Source: Rebecca billardiae RCC1528 (lineage: Eukaryota; Haptophyta). From it: 64,000 nt of DNA. This document shows, in pieces, positions 1 to 11,295 of the stretch (position 1 is its first letter; every line of letters begins with the position of its first letter). Location: positions 2,790,001-2,854,000 of the forward strand of contig OZ251223.1 in NCBI GenBank assembly GCA_965240325.2, in the 5' to 3' direction. The position numbers and the translations under genes are program-made. A model generated the notes under the pieces. The model saw only the letters and a program-made list of their open reading frames with translations. It was not told where the DNA came from and did no database searches.

Positions 1-2063
1 ACCGACGGGCGCTCCTCTCCACGCGCGCTCGCGTCCGCCGCTCGCGCGCGCCGCAGGCTGTACCTGATCAACTCGCCGGTGGTGTGCGCGGACACGCTGC
101 GCTTCAAGGAGGCCGGCGTGAAGGCCATCATCCGCGACGTCTTCCTGCCCTGGTTCAACTCGTTCCGCTTCTTCGTGCAGGCCGCGCGCCGGCTCGAGCA
201 CGACATGGGCGCGGAGGGCGCGTTCCGGCCGGACGTGCAGCGCGTGATGCGCTCTGCCAACGTGATGGACCGCTGGATCCTCGCGGCGGCGCACTCGCTC
301 ATCGCGTTCGTGCGCGCCGAGATGGAGGCGTACCGGCTGTACACCACCGTCCCGCGCATCCTCCAGTTCATCGAGCAGCTCACCAACTGGTGCGCTCCGC
401 GCACGCGCCGCGCGCGCGCGCGCCGGCTCGCCGAGCGCGCGCGCGCCGCGCCCTCGGCGTGTGCGCCGCGCGCGCCGCCGCGCACACCGCTGCCTCGGCC
501 TTGAACGCTTCTCCACCCGCGGCGCGCGCTGCTCGGTGCCCCGCGCCCTCGCCGATGGGCAGGTACATCAAGCTCAACCGCCCGCGCCTGCAGCGCAAGG
601 AGGACGACGCGAGTGTGGACGACTGCATGACGGCGCTGTGCGCGCTGTACGAGGTGCTGCTGCTGCTGTGCAAGCTGATGGCGCCGCTCACGCCCTTCCT
701 CGCGGAGCACCTGTACCGCCGGCTGGCGGTGGCGCTGCCGCGGGCGGAGCGCGAGGACTCGGTCCACTTCTGCCGCGTGCCCGACGTGCTCGAGTCCGCG
801 CGCGACCCGCAGATCGAGCGCGCCGTCGCGGCGCTCCAGCCGGTGGTCGAGCTGGGCCGCACGGCGCGCGACCGCAAGAAGCTGGGCCTCAAGGTGCCGC
901 TGCCGGACATCCTGGTCGTGCACCGCGACCAGCAGTACCTGGACGACGTGCTCTCGCTCGAGCGGTACGTGCAGAAGGAGCTCAACGTGCGCAGCGTGCG
1001 CGCCCTCCGCTTCGCGGACGCGGCGCAGCACGTGCGGCTCAAGGCGATGCCAAACCACACCGTGCTGGGCGCGCGCTTTGGCAAGGCGTACGGCGGCTGG
1101 CAGGCCAAGATCCGAGCGCTCGAGCACGAGCCGCTCGCCAGGCTGCTCGAGGAGAAGAAGCTCGTGATCGACGGCGAGGTGCGCCGAGCCGCGCCGCGTT
1201 GTCCGCCGCGCCGTCCGCCGCGCCGCCGCGCCGCCGCACCCCGCCGCGTGCGCACGCGCTGCGCGCGCGCGCGCGCGGGAGCGCTCGCCGGCGCCGCGCG
1301 CGCTCACCTCGGCTCGCGGCGCGCGCGCGCGCGCGCGCGGCTGATGCTCGGCGTGCAGTCCTTCTCGGACGAGGAGCTGATCGTGCAGTGCGAGTTCGTC
1401 GGCGCGCTCGAGACGCACGAGGCGGTCTCCTCCGAGCAGAAGGACCTGCTCGTCATCCTGAACGCCGTCCCCGACCAGGGCATGCTCGACGAGGGCCTCT
1501 CGCGCGAGGTGGTGAACCGCGTGCAGAAGCTGCGCAAGGAGGCGTCGCTGGTCGTGCAGGACCCGATCGAGGTGTTCTACAAGGTGCTCGCGCCGGACGG
1601 GGCGGGGGCGGGCGCGGGCGCGAAGGGCGGCGGGGCGAACTGCAAGCCGCCCGGCGCGCCCGCCGACGCCGCCGAGGCCAAGGCGGACACCGAGCGGCTG
1701 TGCAGCGTCGTCGAGTCCCAGCGCGAGAGCATTGCCAAGCTGATCGGCAAGCCCTTCCGGCCCAAGGCGCAGCTGCTCGAGCACGCGGTCGTCGTGGCCG
1801 AGGCGACGCGCGCGGTGCAGGGCGCGCAGATCGAGATCACCATCGCGAGAGAGACGCCGGTCGTCGACGCGAAGCGCGTCGCGGCGCTCGGCGGCGGCGA
1901 CGGCACGCTCGCGGAGCACGTGCAGCAGCTGCTCGCGGCGCACGAGCCGGTCGCGCTCAAGCGCGCGCTCTCGGCGAGCGGCGGCAAGTTGAGCGCGCGC
2001 GTCGACGGCAAGGAGCTGCAGCTGCAGCTCGGGAGGGACTTCACGCTGAGCTCCCTCGCCTGA
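1..2063 (+). CDS. IARS: Cytosolic isoleucyl-tRNA synthetase, C-terminal part (5' end outside window)
   Basis: Class I aminoacyl-tRNA synthetase that charges tRNA-Ile in the cytosol; only the tRNA-binding and C-terminal half lies here. Exons 57-389, 563-1178 and 1359-2063 join in phase; introns 390-562 and 1179-1358 are GT-AG and start GTGCGC, and an acceptor at 55-56 closes an upstream intron. Exon 1 opens LYLINSPVV and runs through FNSFRFFVQAARRL and TDRW-like MDRWILAAAHSLIAF, all typical of eukaryotic IleRS just after the KMSKS region. Exon 2 has the anticodon-binding segment (LMAPLTPFLAEHLYRRL, then ELGRTARDRKKLGLKVPL). Exon 3 has GMLDEGLSREVVNRVQKLRK. The tail is shorter than in the human enzyme and rich in Gly/Ala. 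The catalytic HIGH and KMSKS motifs are off the left edge. Confidence 0.93.
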   Translation, partial: RRALLSTRARVRRSRAPQAVPDQLAGGVRGHAALQGGRREGHHPRRLPALVQLVPLLRAGRAPARARHGRGGRVPAGRAARDALCQRDGPLDPRGGALAHRVRARRDGGVPAVHHRPAHPPVHRAAHQLVRSAHAPRARAPARRARARRALGVCAARAAAHTAASALNASPPAARAARCPAPSPMGRYIKLNRPRLQRKEDDASVDDCMTALCALYEVLLLLCKLMAPLTPFLAEHLYRRLAVALPRAEREDSVHFCRVPDVLESARDPQIERAVAALQPVVELGRTARDRKKLGLKVPLPDILVVHRDQQYLDDVLSLERYVQKELNVRSVRALRFADAAQHVRLKAMPNHTVLGARFGKAYGGWQAKIRALEHEPLARLLEEKKLVIDGEVRRAAPRCPPRRPPRRRAAAPRRVRTRCARARAGALAGAARAHLGSRRARARARLMLGVQSFSDEELIVQCEFVGALETHEAVSSEQKDLLVILNAVPDQGMLDEGLSREVVNRVQKLRKEASLVVQDPIEVFYKVLAPDGAGAGAGAKGGGANCKPPGAPADAAEAKADTERLCSVVESQRESIAKLIGKPFRPKAQLLEHAVVVAEATRAVQGAQIEITIARETPVVDAKRVAALGGGDGTLAEHVQQLLAAHEPVALKRALSASGGKLSARVDGKELQLQLGRDFTLSSLA

Positions 2064-2726
2064 GGGGGCGGCGCGCACAGCCATCGTCCCAGCGTGCCGC
2101 ACACATCGTCCTCCCATCTCGTTCGCGTGCGCTGCAAGTTATAGCTTACAGACACAGTATATCGCATGATGCTGCGCTGCAGAGCCTGCGGACTGCCGAG
2201 GTCTCCCGTACGCACGACTATACTTACTTCTACGTGTATAGTCGTCCGCAGCTAGTACGACCTCAGAATCGTCGTCAGCCATCGTCACTATACGGTCCGG
2301 ATCATCTGTCATCCAAGATTTCCCGAAGCAGACAGCAGTCCGGAGTCCCGTGAGCCGGTGAGGCCCGTGTCGCCCGTGAGACTGTCCCGTGGTCCGAGTG
2401 ACGGCAGACTGAGTCAGAGTCAGATCGATCGATCGAGCAGCATAGTCGTCGGCAGACTCCGACGCAGATATCGATCGACGAGTTGAAGGGCAGTAGTAGC
2501 AACGATGAATGAATGCGAATTGCGATGATGCGGATGATGATGCTGATGATGCTGGCTTAATTGCTGCTGACGCGATTGATGACGATATATATATATTATG
2601 AGTCATGATGATGCCGCCTGACGGCGGCGCGCAGATGGATGATGATATGCTGGCGGCATGCGCACATATCATGCAACGTATAACAAGTGCCGGTGGGCCG
2701 GTGCCCGCATGTACGCGACTGCGCGG
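2064..2726. other. Intergenic region between convergent genes, no gene seen
   Basis: This 663-bp stretch separates the 3' ends of IleRS (+) and NOL6 (-). Base composition falls sharply from the GC-rich coding DNA. It holds a degenerate GATGAT/GCTGAT run at about 2523-2560 and a short TA run at about 2586-2597. No frame shows protein-like composition. It presumably contains both 3' UTRs; no AATAAA-type signal stands out. Confidence 0.6.
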
Positions 2727-5700
2727 TCAGCGGATCAGCTCCGCGCGCGTGAGCACGCCCCTGCCCAGCGCCAGCATCTCAGCGAGCACCTCGGCCACGT
2801 TGGGCACCATCAGCGCGGCGCCGCCCTCCTCGTGCGCCGGCAGCGGCAGCATGAGGTGGGCCTCGGCCGGCTTGAAAGGGCGCGGCATGAACGCTGCCGG
2901 ACGCCAGCGCACCGCGATTGCCTTGCCCTCGAGCCTGCCAGCCGAGACGTGCGGTGGGGTACGCCGCGTTGGCGCGCCGCGCATGGTGCGCGCCGCGCGC
3001 ACGCGTGCCGCGCGCCGCGCCGTCGGCGCGCGCGGCGCGATGGCGCACCGGTCGTAGCAGAAGAGAGCGAGCGAGTCGAAGGCCGCCTCCAGGGCGCGTA
3101 CGAGCGCGGGCACGCGCGGCTCGCCAAGCCGCGCGGGCCAGTCGGGGCACGCCGACACCATGTCGAGGTTCTTGAAGCCGCTCAGGCCGGCGCCGCCGCG
3201 CGCGGCAAGTTCACGCGCCGCCTGCGCGCGCGAGCGGGGCGCAGCACGCGGGTGGCAGTGTGAGCGGCAGGGGCCGCACGGGGCGCGCGCGCGGAGGGCA
3301 CGGCGCGCGAGACGCCCGCGCGCGCGCTCGCGCTTCGTCGCACCGCCTTGCTCAGGTGGAGCAGCACGTCGAACTCGTGCACAGCCGGGCTGAAGGCGAC
3401 GGAGACAATGGCTGCGGCCGAGGCGGGTAGCGCGCCGCCGTTGGGCGGAGGGCGCGGGCCGTCCGTCACGCCGAGCGGCGCGGCGGCGGCGCTGCCCGCA
3501 CCCTCGGCATCGGCGAGGCCGCCGAGCGCAAGCAGCTGCCCCAGCGTCGACGCAGCCAGCCGGATCAGCCGGCGCGCGACCACGCGGGACGGGCGCGCCG
3601 CCGCGCCGGGCTGCGCGCCCGCCGCCGCGCCCGCCGCCGCATCTGTGCTCGCCAGCAGCCCGACGTCAAACCCGCCGGCCGCGCCGCACAGCTCGGGGAT
3701 CGCGACGCGCACGAGCGGCGGGGCGACGGCGGCGGCGGCGGCGGCGCGCAGCGCGCGCGGCAGCGCGCGCGCGCGGCCGAGCGCGTGCGCCGCGCCCTCC
3801 TCGCGCAGCGGCACGTGCAGCGCGCCCTCGCCCCACGCGTGCGTGCCCAGCGTGTGCAGCGCGCGCAGCAGCGCGACAGTCGCGGTGCGCGGCGGCGCGT
3901 ACGCGCACGAGCCGTCCGCGCGCGCGAACGCGTGCGCGGCGAGGAGCTCGAGCAGGCAGTCGGGCAGCTGGCCGCTGAGCAGGTGGCGCGCGGCCCAGCG
4001 CTTGAGCAGCCGCGCGCACGGCGAGTACGCCGGGTGCGTCAGCGCCAGCTGGCGCAGCGCCGCGCTGAGCACGGGCGTGCCAACGAGCTCGGCCGCGACG
4101 GCGTGCGCCGCGCCCGCGCGCGCCGCCACCGCCACATGCTCGTCGAAGGTGACGCTCCCGCGCAGCGCGAAGCCGCCGATGAGGACGTCGAAGTGCGCGC
4201 GCGCCGCGCTGAGCGCGAGCGGCGGCGAGCCGCCGAACAGCTCGTCCGGCGCCGCGCGCAGCCGCTCGACGATGCGCACGTGCAGCGCGGCGCGCAGCGC
4301 GTCCACGGCCTCCAGCTCCGCAGGCCAGCGGCCGCTGCCCTCGAGCACGAGCACGAAACGGATTGGCTCCGTGCCCGCGGGCGGCGCGGCGCCGTCGGCG
4401 AGGGGCGTGGGCGGCGGCTCGGCGGCGTAGCGGAGCGCCGCCGCCGCCGGCTTCACGTCGAGCACCGCGAGCGGCATCTCGCGCAGCTGGCGCAGCGCCG
4501 ACGCGAGCCGATCGAACGCGCGCGCCGCCTCGCCGAGCGCGCCGCGCCCGCCGTCCGCGCCGTGCGCGCCGAGCGGCGCGAGCACGCTGCCCAGCGGCCA
4601 CTGCACGCGCACGCCCGCGCGGTCCGCGCCGCGCACGTGCCGGCGCAGCGCGTACTCCGCGATGCGCGCGAGCACGCCCAGCCGCTCGTACACGCCGTCC
4701 TCCGCGGCGGGCGGCCACACGACCGCATGCACCACCTGCCCGTCTCGGAAGCGGCGCAGCTCCGAGCGGGCGCCCCAGAACCGACCCCAGTCGTCCACGG
4801 CGGCGCGCGCGGCCGCGGCGGCGCGCTCGTCGCCGTACGCGGCGGCCTCCTCCGCGTCCGTCGGGCCGCGGTCCACCTGCCGCGTCGTCACCGCGTGGTC
4901 GTGCCGCACCATCGCGCACAGCAGCACCGAGCGCCCCTCGGGCGCGGCGCGCGCCGGCGCGCTCGGCTCGAGCGCGGGAGCGAGCGCGCGCACGAGCTCA
5001 ACCCGGTCGCCCCACGCGCGCGCGGCGATGGTCTCGACGTCCAGGAGCACCGCGCGGCGCGCGCTGGCGCCGCTGGTGCCCGGCGCGGCGCAGAGCGCGC
5101 GCTCGTGCGCGGAGCCCGGCGGCGCTCGCGCGGGCGGCTGCAGCGCCGCCGCGGGCAGCGTGAGCCTGAGCTGCACATCCCACTTGAGCGCAGGCAGCAG
5201 CCGCTGCACAAACAGCGCGCGGAACACGGACAGGTGGCGCTCCGGACGCGGGGCGCGGGGGGCGGCGGGCGGCGGCGCGGAGGCGGAGGCGGCGGGCCGG
5301 GCGTGCTCGGCGTCGCGCCCCGCCGCCCCGCCGCCTTCCTCCTCCTCCTCCTCCTCCTCGCCCTCGCCCTCGCCCTCGCCCTCGCCCTCGGCGGGCGCGG
5401 CCGCGCGCAGCAGCTGCGTCGCGAGCCTCGCTTCGTGTCGAAGCTCCGCCAGCCCGCCCGCGCTCACGCTCGCGGCGAGGTTGCAGCCCGTGGTCGGCTC
5501 GAGGAGGATGAACGGGTGGCAGCCAGCCGCGCGCATCTCGTCGACGAGCGCGCTCGCCGCCGCCTCGTCGAAGCCGCTCGCGCCACCGCCGCCGCCGCCC
5601 GCGCCGTTCGCGCCGTCCGCGCCGCGCTTGCGCGCGGGCCTGAGCACGAGCGCGTCGCGCGCGCCACCAGAGTCGAGCTGCGCGTCCGCGTTGGCGAGCC

Positions 5701-6973
5701 AGTGCACGGTGACGCGGAAGGCGGCGTACGCGCTCATCGAGGGCGTGAGCACGCGGCGCTGCACCAAGCACGCCACGAGCACGGTGAACAGCCGCGGCGT
5801 GACGCCGCCGGCCTCCGAGAGCGGCGCTGAGCCGAGCGCAGCCGCCGAGGCCGCGCTGCCGACGCTCCGCTCGCCAAAGCCGCGCTGCCGGCCCCACACC
5901 TTGAGCAGGATGACGGCGTCCCGCAGCGTGCCGCGCGCGTCGTGCGAGAACACGGCGTGCAGGCTCTCCAGCGCCGGCACGTGCGCCATCTCCTCCAGCA
6001 GCCTGTTGTTGTACAGCGCAGTCGGCGGCGGCGCCGCCTCTGAGCCGGGCTCGGCCGCGGCCGCGCCGTCCGCTCGAGCGGGCCGCACGTTGCAGCGCGA
6101 CGGGCGGAGGCGCGCGAGCGGGAAGGTGCCGACGGCGAGGAACGGGATCAGGCGCACGGTCACGTGCCGCGCCGCCTTGGGCAGCCCCTTCGGCCGCACG
6201 CTGAGCACGGGCCAGCAGCTGCCATCGCTCGCAGACGGCAGCACGCACACGCTCTCACACAGCGAGGCCGCGCGAGAGATCGACTGCTCGGCGCGCGCGC
6301 GCACAGCGGGCTCGGCGTCCTCCCACGCGGCGGCGGCCTGCGGGGTGCCCAGGAGCACGCCCAGGTGGTGCACGTACAGCAGGCGCACGTCGACGTACCG
6401 CTGGTCGAGGTGGTCTTTGGCGCGCAGGCAGGCGGCAGGCAGCTCGAGCAGCAGGTCCAGGTGCTGCTCAGGCAGCGCGTGCGTGCGGAGCAGGTGCGCG
6501 CCGCCGAGGACGACGCGCGGCGGCGGGCTCCAGGTGAAGTCGGGCGCGCCGTGCAAGGGCAGATTGTCGCCGTCGACGAGCGGCTCGCCCGCCGGCAGCT
6601 CGACAAGCGCGGCGCGCAGCTCGCGCAGCCACGCCTCGAGCTGCTTCGTCTCGCGCGACGCGTAGTCGACGCAGACCTCGTCGAGGAGGGCCTCGAGCTG
6701 CATGTTGAGCAGGTTCGAGTGCATCAGCCCCTCCACGTCCCCATCGCGCAGCTGCATCTGCTCCTCCGATGTCGGCGGTGCCACCTTGTTCGGCGCCGGG
6801 CCCAGCGCACCCTTGGGCAGCTTGATGTCGACGAGCGGCCGGCCATCGGGGCGCAGGTCGGCGGAGGCGCCGTCGCCCGTGCCCTCCTGCTCAGGGCCGT
6901 CGTGCTGCACCACCGCCGCGCGCTCGAGAGCGGGGTCGACGCCCGAACGCTGCTTACGCTTCTTGCCGGCCAT
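2727..6973 (-). CDS. NOL6: Nucleolar protein 6 (Nrap/Utp22 family), 40S ribosome biogenesis factor
   Basis: Nrap/Utp22 proteins are part of the small-subunit processome in the nucleolus. The model has three exons on the minus strand: 6973-3344, 3221-3049 and 2934-2727 (1336 aa). Both introns (3343-3222 and 3048-2935) are GT-AG, start GTGCG and keep phase. The start MAGKKRKQR is basic, as expected for a nucleolar protein; an open frame continues upstream but begins with no ATG. Family landmarks are the N-terminal block ELPAGEPLVDGDNLPLHG, DFTWSPPPRVVLGGAHLLRT, DAVILLKVWGRQRGFGE, and the C-terminal LALFCYDR, GKAIAVRWRPAAFMPRPFK and GGAALMVPNVAEVL, which match the human C-terminus. It is longer than human NOL6 (about 1146 aa) because of low-complexity inserts, including an acidic Glu/Gly stretch near 5340-5400. 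Family assignment is firm; the final intron is well supported, and the 3343-3222 intron is chosen by phase. Confidence 0.9.
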
Positions 6974-7401
6974 GATACCCTCGCCGACACGCGGATCGCG
7001 GACGTCACGCGGCGTCGGTGACGGGCTACGAGCCAAGCTGAATTTTGTCCTGTCGCTGCCGCCGCCGGCTTGCATCTTGCAAAGGTACCTTGCGGGACGA
7101 TCACGATGGCGGCGGCTGCCCACGCTGGGCACTGTGGGCAGGCGTGGTCACTCGGTGGTGTCCCTTGAACTTGCACTCTTGCGCTTGAGCTGTCGCCTGT
7201 CGGCAAGTACTGGCACCCCCAGCCCTGCACGCAGCACTGAGCACGGCCCCACGCAGGGGCTCCGACGGCTACACGGCAGCATACCGTGCCGCTGGTCGGG
7301 TCCCGCGGCGCGGGTGGCGACGGCTGACACCGTACCATTCTGCCAGCTACCACAGGTGACAGGTCGTCCGCCGTCCACAGCAGCCTCGGGAGTCAGGCTT
7401 G
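6974..7401. other. Intergenic spacer between NOL6 and NPL4 (tandem, both minus)
   Basis: This 428-bp spacer holds the 5' leader and promoter of NOL6 and the 3' UTR of NPL4. Frames on both strands stay open across much of it, but none resembles a known protein. I see no TATA box or other assignable element. Confidence 0.5.
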
Positions 7402-8800
7402 TCACTCGATCTCGGCGAAGGCGTTGAGCATCATGTGGAAGCCCTCGAGCTGGCTGGAGTCCCCGTCCGCGATCGCGTGGCACAGCACGGGCATGTCGGT
7501 GTTCATGTCGAGCACGTTGGCGATGAAGGCGAGCAGGTGGAAGTCGGACGCAATGAGGTGGAACGGCTCGCCGCGCCGGCGCAGCAGGTGCTCTCGCAAC
7601 GACTGCTGCGTCTGCGGCTGCGTGGGGCGGTTTTCCACTGCGCATGCGTGCGCGGCGCGAGGGAGCGTGCGCGCAAGCCCAGCAGTCAGCATCGGCCGCG
7701 CGCGCGGGTCGTCTCCTCCGCGCGGGCCACACGTGCACGCGCGCGCGTGCGCGCGCACCTGGGAAGCCCGTCCGCAGCGGGCTCGCGTACGGCCGAGACA
7801 TGTCGTGCACGCGCGAGACGAAGTGCTCCGCGGTCGCCTTGCGCGACTCTTTCTGCTCGATCACAAACACGCAGTCGGCCGAGGTCGTCTTCGCGCAGCG
7901 CACGTCGGTCTGCGACTGCTTGAAGGCGCCCTTGCGCACGAGATCGACGCACTGGTCGGTCATCTGATACGCCTCGACCGTCGCGACGCCCTCGATCGCC
8001 TCGCCCTCCACCACGAGCCTCGCCTTGAGCGTGACGAAGCGGCGCGCCAGCTTCTCGCCCTCCTCCGCCTCATCCGCGTCCAGCGCGTGCGCATGCAGCT
8101 GCGCGGCCGTCGTGATCTCGTTGATGGTGAACGTGTGCGCGCGGGGCGGGTGCGCGAAGATCCAGCCCACGAAGCGCAGCCCGAGGTGCCCGGCGATCTT
8201 GTGCGCGCGGCACTCCAGCGGGTGCTCGCGGATGTTGATCGAGGTGTCGGTGCACTCCTGCTCCGGCTCGTAGATCGCGTCCACCTGCACGCCGCCGTCG
8301 TCGGTGAAGCGGCCGTACAGGAAGCCCGCGCGCTGGCACGCGAAGCCAATCGACTGCATGTTCCCGAGGAAGTTGTTGCTCGCGTTGGCGTCGACGCTGA
8401 CGAACAGGCAGTGTGGGTCGGGCACCTTGCCGAGCTTGAACTCGCGGTCCGCGCGGTAGTCGAGGTAGGACGTGAGCGTCCACTCCATGGTGCCCTGCTT
8501 GCGCAGCTCGCCGTCCTTGGCGAGCTTCCTAAAGGTATCCACCTCCTCATACCGCGCGATCTGCTCGCGCTCCGCGTTGTAGTGCAGGTAGAGCATGTCG
8601 CCATGCTTGGCGCCTACCGGGCCCGTCGCAGGCAGCATATCGCGGCCAGGGCCGTCGCGCGAGATGGAGATCTCGGCGCGGTCGAGGGAGAACTGCTGCG
8701 CGACCTGGTCGAGCAGCCCCGACGTCGTCACCGCCGGGTCGACAGTAACGCGCTCGGTGCCATCCTTCGTCCGTAGCCGCAAGATGATCGTGCCGCTCAT
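7402..8800 (-). CDS. NPL4: NPL4, cofactor of the p97/Cdc48 segregase (plant-type, no zinc finger)
   Basis: NPL4 pairs with UFD1 to recruit ubiquitinated substrates to Cdc48/p97, in ER-associated degradation and chromatin extraction. Exons are 8800-7759 and 7637-7402, with one 121-bp intron (7758-7638, starting GTGCGCG and ending GCGCAG); splicing yields FPVENRPTQ, the expected FPIENR-type motif of the family. The 425-aa product has an N-terminal ubiquitin-like fold (MSGTIILRLRTKDG), the MPN-like core (ACQRAGFLYGRF, AIYEPEQE, GLRFVGWIFAHPP, AYQMTDQCVDLVRKG) and a C-terminal SDFHLLAFIANVLDM segment. The Cys-rich zf-NPL4 of animal proteins is absent, since only two cysteines lie between the UBL and the MPN core. 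This matches the short plant proteins (about 413 aa). It is head-to-head with the gene at 8986. Confidence 0.92.
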
Positions 8801-8985
8801 GATACGGCGGCGGAGGGTGCGCCACTGCACCTGCGACCCGTCAGTCAGCCGACCCGCCCGCCAGCAGATGTCCGGACGCGCCCCTCGGCCCTGGCCAAGA
8901 AGCTCCGGTCGCGGAGGAAAAAGAGTAAAAGACCGGTCGTTTCGGCATTTGTTTTTACTAGCCGCTTTGCCGCTGGCCGCTTGCG
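8801..8985. promoter_or_regulatory. Putative bidirectional promoter, NPL4 / coiled-coil gene
   Basis: Only 185 bp separate the two divergent start codons, so both core promoters and 5' UTRs must overlap here. An A/T-rich patch (about 8927-8960, with GGAAAAAGAGTAAAAGA and a T-run) interrupts otherwise GC-rich DNA. No canonical TATA box is apparent. Function is inferred from geometry alone. Confidence 0.5.
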
Positions 8986-11295
8986 ATGGCATCGCACGGC
9001 CCGGGCGGGCCGGCGCTCGACGCGGCGCTCGACGCGGCTGGAGAAGCGCTCGTCGACGCGGTGCATCGAGTCCTAACGCACGCACACGTCGATGGTGTCG
9101 GTGCCCTCGAAGCCCACCTGCGCGTCGAGCTTGTCGGCGCGTGGATGGCGGAGGCGCAGGGAATACGCGGAGCGGTGGCCGCAGACGCTCGAGCGCGCGA
9201 TGCTGCTGCTGCCGCCGCCGAGGCGGCAGCGCGCGAAGGTGGCAGTGAGGTCGACCACACTGCGTGGGAGCTCGAACGCCACCGCGACGAGCTCGTGCTG
9301 CTGCGCACGCAGCTCGACGCCCAGGGCTCTGAGCTGCGCGACGCATACGCGCGCGTGCAGGCGCTCAAGTCGGAGCGCACGACACTGCTGGGCAATGCGG
9401 CGGCCGCCGCGGCCGCGCGTGAAAAGGCCGAGCGCGCGGACATGTCAACGGTGGTTGAGGTCGGCCTGCTCGCGCGCGAGCTCGCGCTCCTCGAGACGCA
9501 GGCGCATACGCCAAGGGTGCTGCTCAAAACTGGCTCGGTGCGCGCAGGTGGTGTCGGCTCTCGCGGCAGCGGCTCGCGCGCCGAGCGGCTGCTTGGCGTG
9601 GTGGCCGCGCAGGCAGAAGCGCTGGGCGAGCTGCGCGCGTCGCTCGCGGAGGTGCGCGCGCAGGTGAGCGCGCTCCCGCGCGAGCCCCAATTCGGCGCAT
9701 TCGCGCTGCGGGGCGAGCTGCGCTCGAGCGCGCACGCGCTGCTGCAGGCCGAGGCCCTGCGACATGCAGAGGCAGCACGCGCGGCGCAGGCGCGGGCGGT
9801 GGGCCGCGCGCGCGCCGAGGTGGGGCGCGAGATCCTCTCGGCAGCGGAGGCGCACCTCTTCCGCCAGAACCCGCCCGCCGGATCGCGCGGCGGCTGCGGC
9901 GGCGGCGGGGCGATCCCGCGCGCCGCGCAGTCGGAGCGGCTTCGGCTCGAGGCGATCATCTCCGCACTCGTCGCCACGCTGGAGAGCGTCGAGGAGCTCT
10001 CGGCGCACGGGGCGGTGGGCGCGGCTGGGGCGGGCAGACTGGAGGAGGGCGCGTGCGACGCGGCTGCCGCCGTGCCGTCGCAGCCGCCCGGAGCCACCGT
10101 GCCGCGCGCGATCGACACCCGGCTGCGTCGGCTGCGCGCGCAGCTGGGGATGGCGGAGGCGGACCTCCGCTCACTGCTGCGCCTCTCCGAGCGCGCGAGG
10201 CGGGGCGCGGCTTCTCCGCGCGGGCGCGGTGGCGCGATGGGCGCCGGTACGGACGACGTCACGGGCCCGTGCTCGGCTGACAACCTGCTGAGTGGAGCCG
10301 CCTCGTCGCCGGCTGATCCGCGCCAAGGCAGCCCAGGCTGGGGCGGCCGCGCCGCGGCACACTCGGAGCCGCAGCAGCGCTCGCGCAGTGCAGGCCGCTT
10401 GGAACGAGGCCAGGCCCACTCCGCGCGCGCGTCCCCTGGCCAGTCCGCCACCACGCCACGTGGGGCGTATCGCGGGATCCGGCGTGCAGACACGGTGCCC
10501 TCGCCGCCGACCTCTGCGGGGCAACCGCGGCGCGCTGCCACAGGCACCGCGGCCGATGCGACCGCGGACGGTGGCGCAGACGCGCAGCAGGCGGCGGGGG
10601 CTGGCGCGGGTGCCGGTTCGCCTGCCTCGCCGCCACCTCAGCCTCCGCTGCCTTCGACACCCCTCGAGGCGTGGATGGCAGGCCTGCTGATGAGCCCGGG
10701 CACGGCGTGGGAGGACGCGGCCTTGCGCGAGCTGAATGTGCGCAAAGAGCCGCCGGTGGCCGTCGGCACGCGCGCCACGCTCACGCCGAGGGCAAGCTCG
10801 CCGCCCATAGGATCGGGCGCAGCTCGTGGGCGTACTGCCGCGCACAAGCAGCGCCCCATGAGCGCGCGTACGGCACGACGCCCGGGGATGGGAAGCAGCT
10901 CCCCGCCGCAGGCACTCTCGCCACGCCCGGCGGCCATCGGCGCACAGCCACCTGCGATGGCTACGATGGCTCCACCGCAGCGCGAACGGCCAAAGAGCGC
11001 GCGCTCGCAGGGGCGAGCGGGCACAGGCTACCGAGTGCCTCCGCCTCGCAGCGCTCCATCCTTCGGCGCTGTGACCGTTCCATACGCACAAGGCTTCGCG
11101 GGCGTGATGGGCACATTCCCGTTGGCGGCAAGCGCCAACCTGGCCGCCAGCCTTACTGTCACGCCTGTTGCTGGCGCCAATGTGTCCGCCTCCGCTGCGC
11201 GACAATCGCCCCGCGGCCCTGTGCTGATGGCGTTCGGCGACAAGGTGGTGGCGCCGCCGTACGCCGCGGCTGTCGGCGCCACCCGCAACAACTGA
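8986..11295 (+). CDS. Coiled-coil protein with disordered tail carrying RPxSAR motifs, function unknown
   Basis: This is a single uninterrupted frame of 769 aa from ATG 8986; I do not recognise a named family. Residues from about 60 to 400 are Ala/Glu/Arg/Leu-rich, with heptad-like stretches (for example HRDELVLLRTQLDAQGSEL, and LRLEAIISALVATLESVEEL), so a long coiled coil is likely. The second half is Pro/Ser/Gly/Ala-rich and probably disordered. It contains two similar basic motifs, RPMSARTARR and RPKSARSQGR, of a kind often seen in microtubule-associated and ciliary proteins; that link is only suggestive. A short ordered-looking block (STPLEAWMAGLLMSPGTAWE) sits between. The gene shares its 5' region with NPL4. 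Confidence 0.75.
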   Translation: MASHGPGGPALDAALDAAGEALVDAVHRVLTHAHVDGVGALEAHLRVELVGAWMAEAQGIRGAVAADARARDAAAAAAEAAAREGGSEVDHTAWELERHRDELVLLRTQLDAQGSELRDAYARVQALKSERTTLLGNAAAAAAAREKAERADMSTVVEVGLLARELALLETQAHTPRVLLKTGSVRAGGVGSRGSGSRAERLLGVVAAQAEALGELRASLAEVRAQVSALPREPQFGAFALRGELRSSAHALLQAEALRHAEAARAAQARAVGRARAEVGREILSAAEAHLFRQNPPAGSRGGCGGGGAIPRAAQSERLRLEAIISALVATLESVEELSAHGAVGAAGAGRLEEGACDAAAAVPSQPPGATVPRAIDTRLRRLRAQLGMAEADLRSLLRLSERARRGAASPRGRGGAMGAGTDDVTGPCSADNLLSGAASSPADPRQGSPGWGGRAAAHSEPQQRSRSAGRLERGQAHSARASPGQSATTPRGAYRGIRRADTVPSPPTSAGQPRRAATGTAADATADGGADAQQAAGAGAGAGSPASPPPQPPLPSTPLEAWMAGLLMSPGTAWEDAALRELNVRKEPPVAVGTRATLTPRASSPPIGSGAARGRTAAHKQRPMSARTARRPGMGSSSPPQALSPRPAAIGAQPPAMATMAPPQRERPKSARSQGRAGTGYRVPPPRSAPSFGAVTVPYAQGFAGVMGTFPLAASANLAASLTVTPVAGANVSASAARQSPRGPVLMAFGDKVVAPPYAAAVGATRNN

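Noticed and set aside
3785-5830. Very long open frame (681 codons) on the plus strand opposite NOL6, and similar ones opposite the SAC, BK-channel and JmjC genes
   Set aside because: In GC-rich DNA the antisense and shifted frames lose their stop codons. These translate to Arg/Ala/Gly runs without any domain, while the opposite strand has clear conserved motifs.
7021-7401. Continuation of the NPL4-frame ORF as a longer NPL4 C-terminus
   Set aside because: The unspliced frame runs through the intron into Arg/Ala-rich sequence; the spliced model restores the FPVENR motif and ends at a stop at 7402.
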